A stretch of 64,000 nt of DNA. It comes from Chitinasiproducens palmae. GTDB lineage: Bacteria > Pseudomonadota > Gammaproteobacteria > Burkholderiales > Burkholderiaceae. Positions 43,990 to 52,553 of this stretch are shown piece by piece (the first letter of the stretch is position 1; the number at the start of each line of letters is the position of its first letter). The notes under the pieces are model-generated. The model did not search any database. It was not told the origin of the DNA and was given only the letters and a program-made list of their open reading frames with translations. The position numbers and the translations under genes were made by a program. The DNA is taken from NCBI RefSeq assembly GCF_900095735.1, contig NZ_FNLO01000006.1, positions 124,001-188,000 of the forward strand, in the 5' to 3' direction.

Positions 43990-44552
43990 GAATCCGACAT
44001 ATCGAGGATGTCATTGTCGATTTTCAGCAAACTCTCACGGGAAGCACATCGCCGAGGCTGCCGGGTGCAGGGTCAATGCGAAACTGATCGAAATAGATGG
44101 CGAAGGAACCGTATCGGAGTCGGACTGGAAAGATTGGCGCAGGCCATCGCGATTGTGTTTGGTACGCGAACCTATATGGCTGGCGCGCCGTGGCAGTTCA
44201 AACGGTTTGGCGACGCCACCTCTAAGCAGTGGTCCACACGCAACTGGCAGGATAAGGTATTTGGCGGCTTTACCAACAGCGCGAGCCTTAACGGCGACAA
44301 GCAGCTGACACGGATCTACCTGCAGACCCTGGCTTCGCAGCGCGGCGGCATTTGGGTCAGCCCGGGGGCGTGCTTGCGTCGAACTCCAAGGCATCAACAC
44401 GTGAGGACATTAATAATCTCGGGGGCTCGGTGGGTGGTCTGGTGCGGTCACTGTCTGATGCAACTGTCGACGAAATTTCGTCAGGAGACGTTGGGACGGT
44501 CCGCCTGTATGTGGCGCGGATCGACGACGTCGCCCGGCGTCTGCGTCGCTGA
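43990..44552 (+). pseudogene. flavodoxin/NAD(P)H:quinone oxidoreductase-like gene with two frameshifts
   Basis: Three pieces in three frames line up as one flavodoxin-fold protein. Near 44010-44130, frame 2: 'SHGKHIAEAAG' to 'KLIEIDGEGTVSESDWKDW'. Near 44140-44370, frame 1: 'AIAIVFGTRTYMAGAPWQFK', 'RFGDATSKQWSTRNWQDKVF' and 'GGFTNSASLNGDKQLTRIYL'. Near 44370-44552, frame 3: 'TREDINNLGGSVGGLVRSLS' ending 'VARIDDVARRLRR' at a stop. Relatives (WrbA-like flavodoxin family) read AIVFGSPTYMGG.SWQFKKF in one frame. Two single-base-type shifts break it, so it is inactive. Confidence 0.75.
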
Positions 44553-46317
44553 ACGAGTCGGTGCGTGCGCGACGACGCGGCGTGTCACGACGCCGCAAGT
44601 TGCGTCAGGCTGAATTGGCGTCCGTCCGGCGCCGCTCCGCGCGTTCGCCGCGAGACGTCCGCCGGGATGAGTAAACAGACTGCTTCCGATTGACCGCTCC
44701 AAGCCGTCACGACTTCCGTCGGGAGCCCAGGGTTAGCGCGCCATCCATGTTGCCGCATCGCAACGATCAAGCGGAAGGCAAGGCGCCGGCCGGGGACGGC
44801 GCCTGCCCTGCAGCGTGGGGACGCGTCGAGCTTCGCTGGAGGCGGAGCGTTTGATTACGTCCAGCGCCACGGTCAGGTCGTCGCACGGACGCGCATCAGG
44901 CTTGTTGCGGCAAGGGGTGCTCGCAGCCGGACGGCCGGCTGCTTCCAACGCAGGCATCCGCCACGGCTTGGAGAGCCGGTCAGCCCATGCACAGCGATCA
45001 CCGCCATACCCGCTCGCCTGCGAGATTTCAGCGGCTGCTCATGCACGGTATCGTGAGCGTACTGGGGCCGGAGGGCGGCTTGAGGCGCCGGCTACGTTCT
45101 CAGTCGATAGTAGCGAGGCGAAGCTGCCGCTCGTGCGCTTGCGGGTCTGCCTTCGCCGCTTGAGTCAGGCCCGGGCGCGGCGGCGGTTCTGCGCCAGGAG
45201 AAACGAGGCGGTGGCGTCCAATGACTCAAAGGGGCTGCATCTTCGTCTGGCAAAGCAAGGCGCGTCATTCGTTGGTGCTATCCGGGCTGCTGCGATACGT
45301 TGAACGTTTTTAAATCCCGTTCCAGACGGTAGGACCCGTAAGGCTTGCTCACCACGGGTCTGGTCGATGTCGCTGGCGCTGGGTTAGCGAACTGCTGATG
45401 GCCTATGCTGGGAGCGCGACACGGGCAGGATGGCCGGAGGGCCTCACGAGGCCGACAGGACGCCCCGGTCGCCTTCCAACATCACCTCTTCTCCGCTCAG
45501 GCGGTCGCTGGCGCATGGAGGTCGGCACGCTGAGCGCGTGCGGAACGCCCGTGCGCTTTGTTTGCGCCGGAGTTTTGACCGAGCCGTGGCTCGCGCGTCT
45601 GACAGGATCCGACGTGGATAGCAATGGTTCCGTCCGGGCCAATCGCGTGGCGCGGCGCGGTAGCCAACACGGCTTCGCTGCACTGCGGCGTCAAGCTGCT
45701 TCAAGCAGCGTCAAGCGGTCTCGCGCGACAGACTCGAAAGCTATGGCGGCGGCAATGTGTCGTGTTTTGTCCGGATGCGACGTGGCTCGCAGGTGACGCG
45801 TGAAAGTGAGGCTTGAGCTGGTTCAACGATACTCACCGGCGGCGCATTGTTCACGCAGTTATTAAGGGGTGACGGTGGAGCAACCGGCGAGGCAGGGCCG
45901 TGAGGTGTTGTCGCTCTTGGACAAAGATAAAAATACCCGGACGGAAAGAGGGGCAGAGCGCGTGGCGCGCCGAACTGTCATGGCTGGATCAAGTCAGATG
46001 ACCACCGGTACGTTAGCGCTTTCTATCGCGGTCTGTCTTCACGGTGTGAAAGAAACGGGCTTGGGCGGTCTCGGATCATGGGGAAATGGCGGCCAAGCGG
46101 CTAGCGCTCCAGGGCGTCATAGAACCGTAGAGCTGGGCTGCGCGTCGTCCGGTTTGTACGGGCGGATAGCCTATGTCCGTCGGTATAAGGCGCCAGGGGG
46201 CGGAAAACGCATTGGACGGTTGAGTTGCGCCGCGTCGCCTGAGGCTGTGCTTTTCGGTGCACATATGCGGGAATCTTCGAGGGACGGTTCGTCAGGTCTG
46301 AACGAGGTACCAGGGGT
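44553..46317. other. about 1.8 kb without a recognisable gene, left of the origin
   Basis: Three plus-strand open frames of 130-160 codons occur (from 44815, 45398 and 45869), but their translations are Arg/Ala/Gly-rich with no motif, and none is clearly preferred. No transposase, integrase or tRNA was seen. The stretch probably consists of decayed DNA beside the replication origin. Confidence 0.45.
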
Positions 46318-46428
46318 GATTTATATCAAAAGCCTTTCTAGAGAAACCTAAAGACCTTCTAAAAACCTTCTAGCGGCGCCGATCGAGACCCGAAAGTCCC
46401 GAAGAACCAGCAGGTTAAGAAAATCGTC

Positions 46429-46830
46429 GGTGATCATTTGACGGAGTCCGGTGACTATTTGACGGAATCCGGTGATCATTTGACGAGAGTTGGTGCGCAA
46501 TTGACTTCGGTGGTGACCATTTGACTGCCGCGGGTGTGGACAAGTCAAATAGTCACCAGCCGTAGACCCGTTTGCCTGGGTTGACAGTGTTTTAGAGTGC
46601 TTCGGTTGCCAAGCCGGCTCGCAAAACCGGCTCAAAGCGTCCTGGGTACTGGGTTTTCTGCAACTCGACAGGTCGATTCGTGGCGGGAACACGCCAAGGT
46701 AGTCAAATGGTCACCGAGTAGTCCAGGCGAGGTGACCATTTGACTTGCTACCAGAGCCCTCGGCGGCGGGTAGAGGCCCTTTCTTAAGTCAAATAATCAC
46801 CGGCGACTTCGGCGATGGTGATCATTTGAC
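46429..46830. repeat. ten iterons, consensus GGTGAYYATTTGAC
   Basis: Direct: 46429-46442, 46450-46463, 46471-46484, 46492-46505 (diverged, GGTGCGCAATTGAC) and 46512-46525, spaced 21, 21, 21 and 20 bp. Inverted: 46544-46557 and 46702-46715. Direct: 46731-46744. Inverted: 46788-46801. Direct: 46817-46830. The first five form a phased direct array at two helical turns; the rest are paired in opposite orientations. The last two lie inside the 3' end of the rep coding sequence (46784-47773). Confidence 0.92.
46535..46543 (-). promoter_or_regulatory. DnaA-box-like site TGTGGACAA
   Basis: The reverse complement is TTGTCCACA, one base from the DnaA consensus TTATCCACA. It lies between the phased direct iterons and the first inverted iteron, where many iteron plasmids have DnaA boxes. 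Confidence 0.5.
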
Positions 46831-47773
46831 TACGCGTGACCTTCACTTTGTCCGTGTCGTCGATTTCCCAGTTGCCCAGGAAGCCCACGTCGACAAGGCG
46901 TGACAGGGCGGCCTTGAGTGCACGCCGAAAGAACTTGATCTCGGCCATCCGCGAGCCGCAGAGCTTGTGAATAGTCTCGACCTTCATCGGATACGGTTGC
47001 TGATTGGTCGAATAGAAGGCGTGGAGCCATTTCTCCAGCGGGGACAGCTGTGCCCGCGTGTGCCAATCGATACGGGTGTAGTCGCCAGGCCGGAGTTGCG
47101 AGGCGACTTCCGTGTTGATCTGTACCTTCCAGAACGTGACTTCGTCGAAACTGCCTTCTTGAGCCCCGGCGTATTTCAATAGCAACGGACCACCGTATAC
47201 GACGGCGAGACTCTGCTTGGTCCGCGCGCGGGTTACTTCGAGCGCGCAGGCAGTCAAACGCCGGATCGTTTCACGCAGTTCGACGAGACTTCGGCTGTTT
47301 TGCGTCCAGCCGAGCAGCTTGACTAGCGCCCGAGCGTCGAACTCGACCCACTCCTGCCGATCATCGACGGTGGCGCCGCGAGACAGATGCAGGATCTGCA
47401 GATACACGTCATAGTCACGTTGGCGAAGTTCTTCGCCTGTGTACGTGATCTTGATATGCTCCAGCGCGTAGATTGGTTTGGCCTTGAAATCTTCGCGGGC
47501 ATCGCGTTGGCCGCACGTGAACAGCGCGGAACGGACGAGGTCGTGCAATACCGGACGATGCCCGTCGGACCAGAGCGGAATCTGAAGCCGACGCACGGAG
47601 CGTGCCGGCTCAAGCATAGCAGCCTGCCGCTCCTCGGCGGCCTTCTGCAGACGCGTGGCAATGTCGAGCGGCGTCTCACGTAATGCAACGCGCGCAGCGT
47701 CATCGCCGTCCACCGACTTGTCGTCGCCGAAAAGCGCGGTCGGAATCAACCTGGAAGGCTTTCTAGGTGTCAT
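46784..47773 (-). CDS. TrfA-family plasmid/chromid replication initiator
   Basis: A 329-residue initiator. The TrfA landmarks are clear: 'LVRSALFTCGQRDAREDFKA', 'IKITYTGEELRQRDYDVYLQ', 'ALVKLLGWTQNSRSLVELRE', 'TIRRLTACALEV' and 'QQPYPMKVETIHKLCGSRMA' correspond to TrfA segments RSALFTVRNKREPR, IKITYTGVELR, DLGWS and REPYPLKLETFRLMCGS. Two winged-helix domains are expected, which bind iterons and recruit the host helicase. The N-terminal 70 residues are variable. Start ATG 47773 is 86 nt from the divergent parA. The last 15 codons are built from iteron sequence ('SQMITIAEVAGDYLT'). Confidence 0.9.
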   Translation of the reverse strand: MTPRKPSRLIPTALFGDDKSVDGDDAARVALRETPLDIATRLQKAAEERQAAMLEPARSVRRLQIPLWSDGHRPVLHDLVRSALFTCGQRDAREDFKAKPIYALEHIKITYTGEELRQRDYDVYLQILHLSRGATVDDRQEWVEFDARALVKLLGWTQNSRSLVELRETIRRLTACALEVTRARTKQSLAVVYGGPLLLKYAGAQEGSFDEVTFWKVQINTEVASQLRPGDYTRIDWHTRAQLSPLEKWLHAFYSTNQQPYPMKVETIHKLCGSRMAEIKFFRRALKAALSRLVDVGFLGNWEIDDTDKVKVTRSQMITIAEVAGDYLT

Positions 47774-47859
47774 AAGGCTTGGACTGGCATCGGTGATCGA
47801 GTATTCTATGGCCGATCACTTTTTGATCAAAAGACACGATTTTCTGATCGGACAAACAA
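47774..47859. promoter_or_regulatory. divergent rep/parA promoter region with palindrome TTTTGATCAAAA
   Basis: Only 86 nt separate the two starts. A perfect 12-bp palindrome TTTTGATCAAAA lies at 47821-47832, with a further GATC at 47814 and TGATCGG at 47845. This could be a binding site for ParA (whose N-terminus has an HTH) or for Rep, coupling copy control and partition. No ribosome site is strong for parA. Confidence 0.55.
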
Positions 47860-49029
47860 ATGTTAGATCCACTGCGTGCAGGATACACGATTCAGGACAT
47901 CGAGGAACAGGCAGATAGGGTCGCCGATGTCGTAGAGCGGGTAAGAAACAGCATCTTCTCACCCGACTATGTGAAGACGCCGCCGACTTTTTCGGTGACG
48001 CAGCTCTGCGCACTCTGCCGAATTGACCGCAGTGCATTGATGCGTCGGATCAGCAAGGGCGATCTGCCCGCAGGAAAGGAGGTCAATCGCGCAAAGCGCG
48101 ATTTCTCGCTGGCCGAAGCGCGCAAATGGGCGCGAGCCTACGGCCGATCGCACGTTAGAAGCGGCAGGGACCGGGCAGTGGTCGTTACCACGGGTAACAG
48201 CAAGGGCGGGGTCAGTAAAACCACGACTACGATGTGCATGGCCCAGGGTCTGTCGTTGCGCGGCTATCGCGTCCTGTGCATCGACCTGGACCCGCAGGGG
48301 TCGTTGACGAGCCTGTGCGGCTATCTTCCGGACACCCAGGTCGACGAGTCAGATACCATTTTGCCGCTCTGCGCCGGAGACGAGACGTCTCTGCGCTATG
48401 CGATTAAGCCGACGTACTGGGACGGGCTCGATGTGGTGGCTTGCAGCCCGGTCGCATTCGCTGCCGAATTTCACATCCCCAGTCGTCAATCAAAGCGGGA
48501 ACCAGGTTTCCGCTTCTACGACGTGCTCAATCGAGGCTTGGAAGATGTTCGTGCGGACTATGACGTGGTACTGGTTGATACGTCTCCGACGCTGTCTTAC
48601 CTGTCGCTGAACGCCTTCTTCGCAGCCGATGGACTGATCATGCCGATTCCGCCGCGCGGCATGGACTTCGCAAGCTCCAGCCAGTTTTGGACGCTGTTTT
48701 CTGGTCTGGCGTCTTCCATCGCTGAACAGACCGGAGGCGAGAAAACGTGGGCGTTCATCAACGTGCTGCTCTGCATGACGGAGGGCCAGGGCAACGTGAA
48801 CGAGAGCGTGGTTCGCGAGTGGGTGAAAGTCGCCTACGGTGATAAGTTGATGACCGGAGAAATTCCGAAAACGGTTGTTTCAAGTTCTTCGGGGACGAAG
48901 TTCTCCACCGTGTACGACATCACCAAGTACACGGGAAGTGCGAAGACGTATCAAACCGCGCGCGTCGCCTACGATGCGGCGGTTGATCAGGTGGAAGCAC
49001 AGATTCGCCGCATTTGGGCTAAGGACTAA
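47860..49029 (+). CDS. parA: ParA partition ATPase (type Ia, with N-terminal HTH)
   Basis: A 389-residue partition ATPase. About 110 N-terminal residues include an HTH-like segment ('FSVTQLCALCRIDRSALMRR') of the kind that lets type Ia ParA repress its own operon. The deviant Walker A is KGGVSKTTTT (Ser in place of the usual Gly before Lys-Thr), Walker A' is in 'VLCIDLDPQGSLTSLCGY' and Walker B in 'YDVVLVDTSPTLSYLSLNAF'. It forms ATP-dependent patterns on the nucleoid that move ParB-parS complexes. It is 10 nt before parB and divergent from rep, the usual order for Burkholderia secondary replicons. Confidence 0.95.
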   Translation: MLDPLRAGYTIQDIEEQADRVADVVERVRNSIFSPDYVKTPPTFSVTQLCALCRIDRSALMRRISKGDLPAGKEVNRAKRDFSLAEARKWARAYGRSHVRSGRDRAVVVTTGNSKGGVSKTTTTMCMAQGLSLRGYRVLCIDLDPQGSLTSLCGYLPDTQVDESDTILPLCAGDETSLRYAIKPTYWDGLDVVACSPVAFAAEFHIPSRQSKREPGFRFYDVLNRGLEDVRADYDVVLVDTSPTLSYLSLNAFFAADGLIMPIPPRGMDFASSSQFWTLFSGLASSIAEQTGGEKTWAFINVLLCMTEGQGNVNESVVREWVKVAYGDKLMTGEIPKTVVSSSSGTKFSTVYDITKYTGSAKTYQTARVAYDAAVDQVEAQIRRIWAKD

Positions 49030-49039
49030 GGGGATAGCA

Positions 49040-49978
49040 ATGAGCAACAAGAAAGAGGAGGCTGCACGTCTCGCCGCTGCGGCACTCGATCCGGCACTTG
49101 CGCCCCGATTGAGTAGGCGGCCGCCCCGACTGGCGATGAGCGCAGTCACGGATTTCACGGGCGAGTTGGAGCGGGTTGAGAAAGACCTCGACGAGACGAA
49201 GAAGAAGCTTGCGCTGTACGACGGCGCACTGCCAGTTCGTACGCTGCGTCCCGAACAGATTCGCCCTTCTCGTTTTGCCAATCGGATCAGCCTTTCGTTC
49301 GAGGGGCCGGCGTTCCACGCGTTGAAGGAAGATATTCGTACCGCGGGCATCAATGTTCAGCCTATCAAGGTTAGGCCGGTCGGACAGGACGAGTACGAGG
49401 TGGTGTTCGGGCACCGGCGACATCGGGCCTGTCTTGAACTGGGCCTTGGGGTGTCAGCTGTCATCCAGGAAGACATGTCGGACAAAGAGTTGTTCGAGGA
49501 GATGAGTCGGGAGAACGACCGCCGCGAAGACTTGTCTGCTTACGAGCTCGCCCTTCACTATCGACGCGCCATTGATCTGAAGCTATACAAGAACTGGTCC
49601 GAACTGGCTGCAGTGCTGGGGAAAACAAAGGGGCTGGTCAGTCGTTATAGCGCGTTGGCGGACTTGCCGCGCCAAGTGGTGGAGGCATTCTCCAACCCGA
49701 ACGAGATCCAACCGAAATGGGCCGAGAAGCTCAGGCAGGTACTTGAAGCAGATGCGCCTGCGGTATTGCAGGCCGCCAAGCAGGTTCGAGGTAAGGCCCT
49801 CCCGGCCAAGGAAGTGTTCCAAGCGCTGTTGAACGAGCAGACGAAACAGTTCACCCGGGTGAACTTTCACTTCGGTCACTTGCAGGAGGACGAGCGGGCG
49901 ATAACCGTCACTTTGCAGAAGCGGCGGCTGACACCAGAGCAGATGGACGGCTTGCGAGCATTTCTCGAAAGCCTCTAG
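49040..49978 (+). CDS. parB: ParB centromere-binding partition protein
   Basis: A 312-residue CTP-dependent DNA clamp. The N-terminal nuclease-like fold has 'EQIRPSRFANRISLSFEGPA' and the CTP motif region 'YEVVFGHRRHRACLELGLGV' (GHRR), with 'MSRENDRREDLSAYELALHY' next. The central HTH reads 'NWSELAAVLGKTKGLVSRYS', and the C-terminus forms the dimer. ATG 49040 has AAGGGGAT upstream. Its coding sequence contains a parS palindrome at 49849-49864 (encoding FTRVN). A strong terminator follows at 50002. Confidence 0.95.
   Translation: MSNKKEEAARLAAAALDPALAPRLSRRPPRLAMSAVTDFTGELERVEKDLDETKKKLALYDGALPVRTLRPEQIRPSRFANRISLSFEGPAFHALKEDIRTAGINVQPIKVRPVGQDEYEVVFGHRRHRACLELGLGVSAVIQEDMSDKELFEEMSRENDRREDLSAYELALHYRRAIDLKLYKNWSELAAVLGKTKGLVSRYSALADLPRQVVEAFSNPNEIQPKWAEKLRQVLEADAPAVLQAAKQVRGKALPAKEVFQALLNEQTKQFTRVNFHFGHLQEDERAITVTLQKRRLTPEQMDGLRAFLESL
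49849..49864. promoter_or_regulatory. parS site 1 (inside parB)
   Basis: Perfect 16-bp palindrome GTTCACCCGGGTGAAC. The gTT-N10-AAc frame is the usual parS layout in Burkholderia replicons. The same 16 bases recur exactly at 50173, 50660 and 51262. This copy lies within the parB coding sequence and encodes FTRVN. Confidence 0.85.
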
Positions 49979-50001
49979 AGGCATCGCGTTACATAGACAG
50001 C

Positions 50002-50029
50002 AAGGAGGCGTAGCCTCCTTTTTCTTTTT
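50002..50029 (+). terminator. rho-independent terminator of parAB
   Basis: Perfect 8-bp stem AAGGAGGC / GCCTCCTT with a 3-nt loop (GTA), followed by TTTCTTTTT. It is 24 nt after the parB stop. The strongest terminator seen in the window. Confidence 0.92.
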
Positions 50030-50172
50030 CCGGTTGGATTCCGTCACTCGTGGCGCGGTTTCGTGCCGCGACTTCTGCCAGCGACCGAGGCTTTCTGGCA
50101 ATCGGCGCCGCGATCCGAATGTCGCACTGCGCGCCTGCGCGATCGTTATCGGCCATGTCTTCTCCCGCTCTG

Positions 50173-50188
50173 GTTCACCCGGGTGAAC
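50173..50188. promoter_or_regulatory. parS site 2
   Basis: Exact copy of GTTCACCCGGGTGAAC, 195 nt after the parB stop and 143 nt left of the octamer array. Confidence 0.85.
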
Positions 50189-50330
50189 GCGGCGGCAGAT
50201 AGATTGTCGAGTGGAGACCGAGTCGCCGAAAAGTGTCGCAAGCCCAAACGTGCCGTTCGACCAACGCATGGCGCGCGACAGTGCTACAAACGCAAACGGA
50301 CGGGCCAGCATTTCAGTGGAACGCTCGGCG

Positions 50331-50538
50331 GCCAGCAAGCCAGAAAGCCAGAAAGCCAGAAAGCCAGAAAGCCAGAAAGCCAGAAAGCCAGAAAGCCAGA
50401 AAGCCAGAAAGCCAGAAAGCCAGAAAGCCAGAAAGCCAGCAGGCCAGCAGGCCAGCAGGCCAGCAGGCGAGGAGGCCAAGAGGCCAAGAGGCCAAGAGGC
50501 CAAGAGGCCAAGAGGCCAGGAGGCCAGGAGGCCAAGAG
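50331..50538. repeat. octamer tandem array, 26 copies in strict 8-bp register
   Basis: Twenty-six 8-bp units without phase slip. In order: GCCAGCAA once, GCCAGAAA twelve times, GCCAGCAG four times, GCGAGGAG once, GCCAAGAG five times, GCCAGGAG twice, GCCAAGAG once. It lies between parS sites 2 and 3. Because 8 is not a multiple of 3, the tract codes a 24-bp (8-residue) cycle and stays open in all six frames (for example KPESQKAR-type on plus and FWLSGFLA-type on minus), so the long open frames here are artefacts of the repeat. The three block types show recent block expansion. Confidence 0.97.
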
Positions 50539-50659
50539 GCGGTCAACTGGCCGAGCTTTGTTCGGTCCCACTCACGCTGAAGGTCGGCGAACTGCCTCAC
50601 CATTGCAACGGTTCGCTCTCCAGGACGGTTGATCGGTTCTGGACTGCGGTGCTCCAATA

Positions 50660-50675
50660 GTTCACCCGGGTGAAC
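50660..50675. promoter_or_regulatory. parS site 3
   Basis: Exact copy of GTTCACCCGGGTGAAC, 122 nt right of the octamer array. Confidence 0.85.
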
Positions 50676-51261
50676 AGTCGTCCTCCTAGTTCGGCGTCAC
50701 TGCGCGCCCATATACCTGAGTCGCTGGCACTCAGCGCCGGACATCTTGCTCCGCCGCACGACGTTCCAGCGTAATTGGCCGGTACGGCCGGGGCAATCAG
50801 CGCCTCGTACACGCCGCGTTTATATGTGCTACGCCCCGGCGACATCACGGACCTTATGGACCCCGCTATTTCCCAAACGCGCTTACCGACTAGGTATCGG
50901 GTATAAGTCGTCGGCCTGCACCGGTTGGTAGTCAGCTCGGCTGGTCCGTCGTCGTTGCCCAGAAAGCCTAGGAGCTCGCCGCTATCGGCGCGGCGCGTCG
51001 CCCGTGGGACCGACCGTGCTTCATGCGTGCGACCAGCGATTTCAAGGGCCGAGGCCGGCCTCATCAACTGGTCAGCTGGGCCTGCTCAGCCAGCTCCCGA
51101 TTAGCACGTTGCGCTCAGTGCGCTAGGTCCAATGAGGCTAGTCTGCGGATGCAATAGTTCTTATGCGGCCCAACCGCGCGTGCCAATGCCGATATCGATC
51201 GCCGGCAGCGCTGGGCGTCTGTCGCGATTCGGAACAAGACATTGGAGACGCCGCCTGCCTT

Positions 51262-51277
51262 GTTCACCCGGGTGAAC
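51262..51277. promoter_or_regulatory. parS site 4
   Basis: Exact copy of GTTCACCCGGGTGAAC, about 590 nt right of site 3. The four sites span about 1.4 kb from inside parB outward. Confidence 0.85.
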
Positions 51278-51881
51278 GCAAGGACACCATTTAAGAAAAC
51301 ACGGCGTTCGGTCGCTTGGCTCCATCGTGAGCATCTGTGGAGGCCGTTGTGTAAAGCCGCGGCAATCCAATAGATTCGTATGTAGCGAGCGTCTTGGACC
51401 GACGTCAAGTTTCAAGACCGTATTCACAACCCATGGCAGCATGGCTCGGCGGCCAGACTCATGGAACATGCACCGAAGCATTAAACGGCGAAGTCGCTAG
51501 ATTCACGTGTCGAAACCAGCGAGAAGGATATGCGTTGGCGCTGCGATCGTGGCGTCCGGTCAGTAAGGCGATGTTCTTCTATCCACCAAATATCACAACT
51601 GATCGATAGCTGCCCGTTAGCGCGGTCGACCGGTCGCGCCGCCGGATGATCGTTCTATCAGCATCCGAGCCGTTATGGCGTCGTGGTGCATGTGAGGGAC
51701 AGCCGCGAGAGGCAAGCACCAAACTGGTAACCGCGCGCATCCAATGTCAGCGTATGCGGTAATGCCGACCGCGGCGAAATTGCCATGGGTGGCCCTCCTC
51801 TTTGTCATCGACAGCAGAACGAAGGGCAGACCGATTGCACTTTGCATAGCGAAACTGGCTGAGCTGCATGAAGCGTCCACG

Positions 51882-51929
51882 CCCAAGGACAGGCCCAAGG
51901 ACAGGCCCAAGGACAGGCCCAAGGACAGG
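51882..51929. repeat. 12-bp tandem repeat, 4 exact copies
   Basis: CCCAAGGACAGG four times in a row. Length 12 keeps the frame, giving repeated Pro-Lys-Asp-Arg in one forward frame. Confidence 0.95.
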
Positions 51930-52553
51930 CCCGTTGCGCCCGCCGGTAGTGCCAGCTCGTCTCCACCTACCCGTAGCACGTCTATCCCCGTTAGCGTTCG
52001 GCCTTCGGGCGTGATGACTTACGGCGGAATGCGGGCTTGGCGAGACCTCGTCGAATGATCCGTCGCGGTCGGCTTGAACTCGGTCAAGAGACGAGATAAT
52101 GGGGCGATTTCGCACCTGCGGCGCAAGACCGGTGCGCAGTAGATAGTGGTGCAGGGCGCCTCACAGTACTGCGAGCGCCGGCGCCGTTTCTCACGCACTC
52201 TCAGGCAAATATGAGGAGCGACCTGCCTGAAAAGCCAAGGTGACTGATAGAGCTTCCAAATTGCTTCGTTCCGGTCTACACTGAGAAGCAGCGAAAGACG
52301 CATAAACGGTTGTTTTTGTTAGATAAATCTCCCATCGATAGATAGTTAATCGCAATTACCCCACTTCAATAAAAGGTGGGTTATAAAAATTATCAGACTT
52401 ATTCGGTGGTTTGAGTGTTCATGTCGTGTTTCGACGCCTTCTGCCGCGACAAATCGCAATGCCGTTTGCCGATCCAGCGTCCGGAGAAGCGTAATGGCAC
52501 TCAATGAAGGCCTATAGGTTCATAAGTCGCCCATGGCAGGGCTATCAGCAATG

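Larger units (their letters stand above)
46318..46830. other. putative iteron-type replication origin
   Basis: It combines an AT-richer left part (46318-46375, with the string CTTTCTAG/CCTTCTAA/CCTTCTAG three times), ten 14-bp iteron-like sites (46429-46830) and one DnaA-box-like site (46535-46543), immediately beyond the 3' end of the TrfA-type initiator gene. The arrangement is typical for plasmids and secondary chromosomes that replicate by initiator binding to iterons. Function is inferred, not shown. Confidence 0.75.
50676..52550. other. about 1.9 kb without a supported gene, right of the partition region
   Basis: It contains parS site 4 (51262-51277), a 12-bp tandem repeat (51882-51929) and an AT-rich tract at about 52310-52400 with an imperfect hairpin (CCCCACTT... 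AAAGGTGGG). An open frame at 51744-52058 reads 'MSAYAVMPTAAKLPWVALLF' and carries a (PKDR)4 stretch from the 12-bp repeat; it has no recognised relative and is left uncalled. Confidence 0.45.

Noticed and set aside
44815-46351. Three plus-strand open frames of 132-162 codons left of the origin
   Set aside because: No recognisable motif, no clear start site and Arg/Ala/Gly-rich composition; not supported as genes.
50063-50660. Several open frames in all six frames over the octamer tract
   Set aside because: The 8-bp tandem repeat contains no stop in any frame; the repetitive translations are produced by the repeat, not by genes.
51744-52058. 104-codon frame with (PKDR)4
   Set aside because: Some protein-like stretches, but no known relative or clear ribosome site; left uncalled and described with its region.
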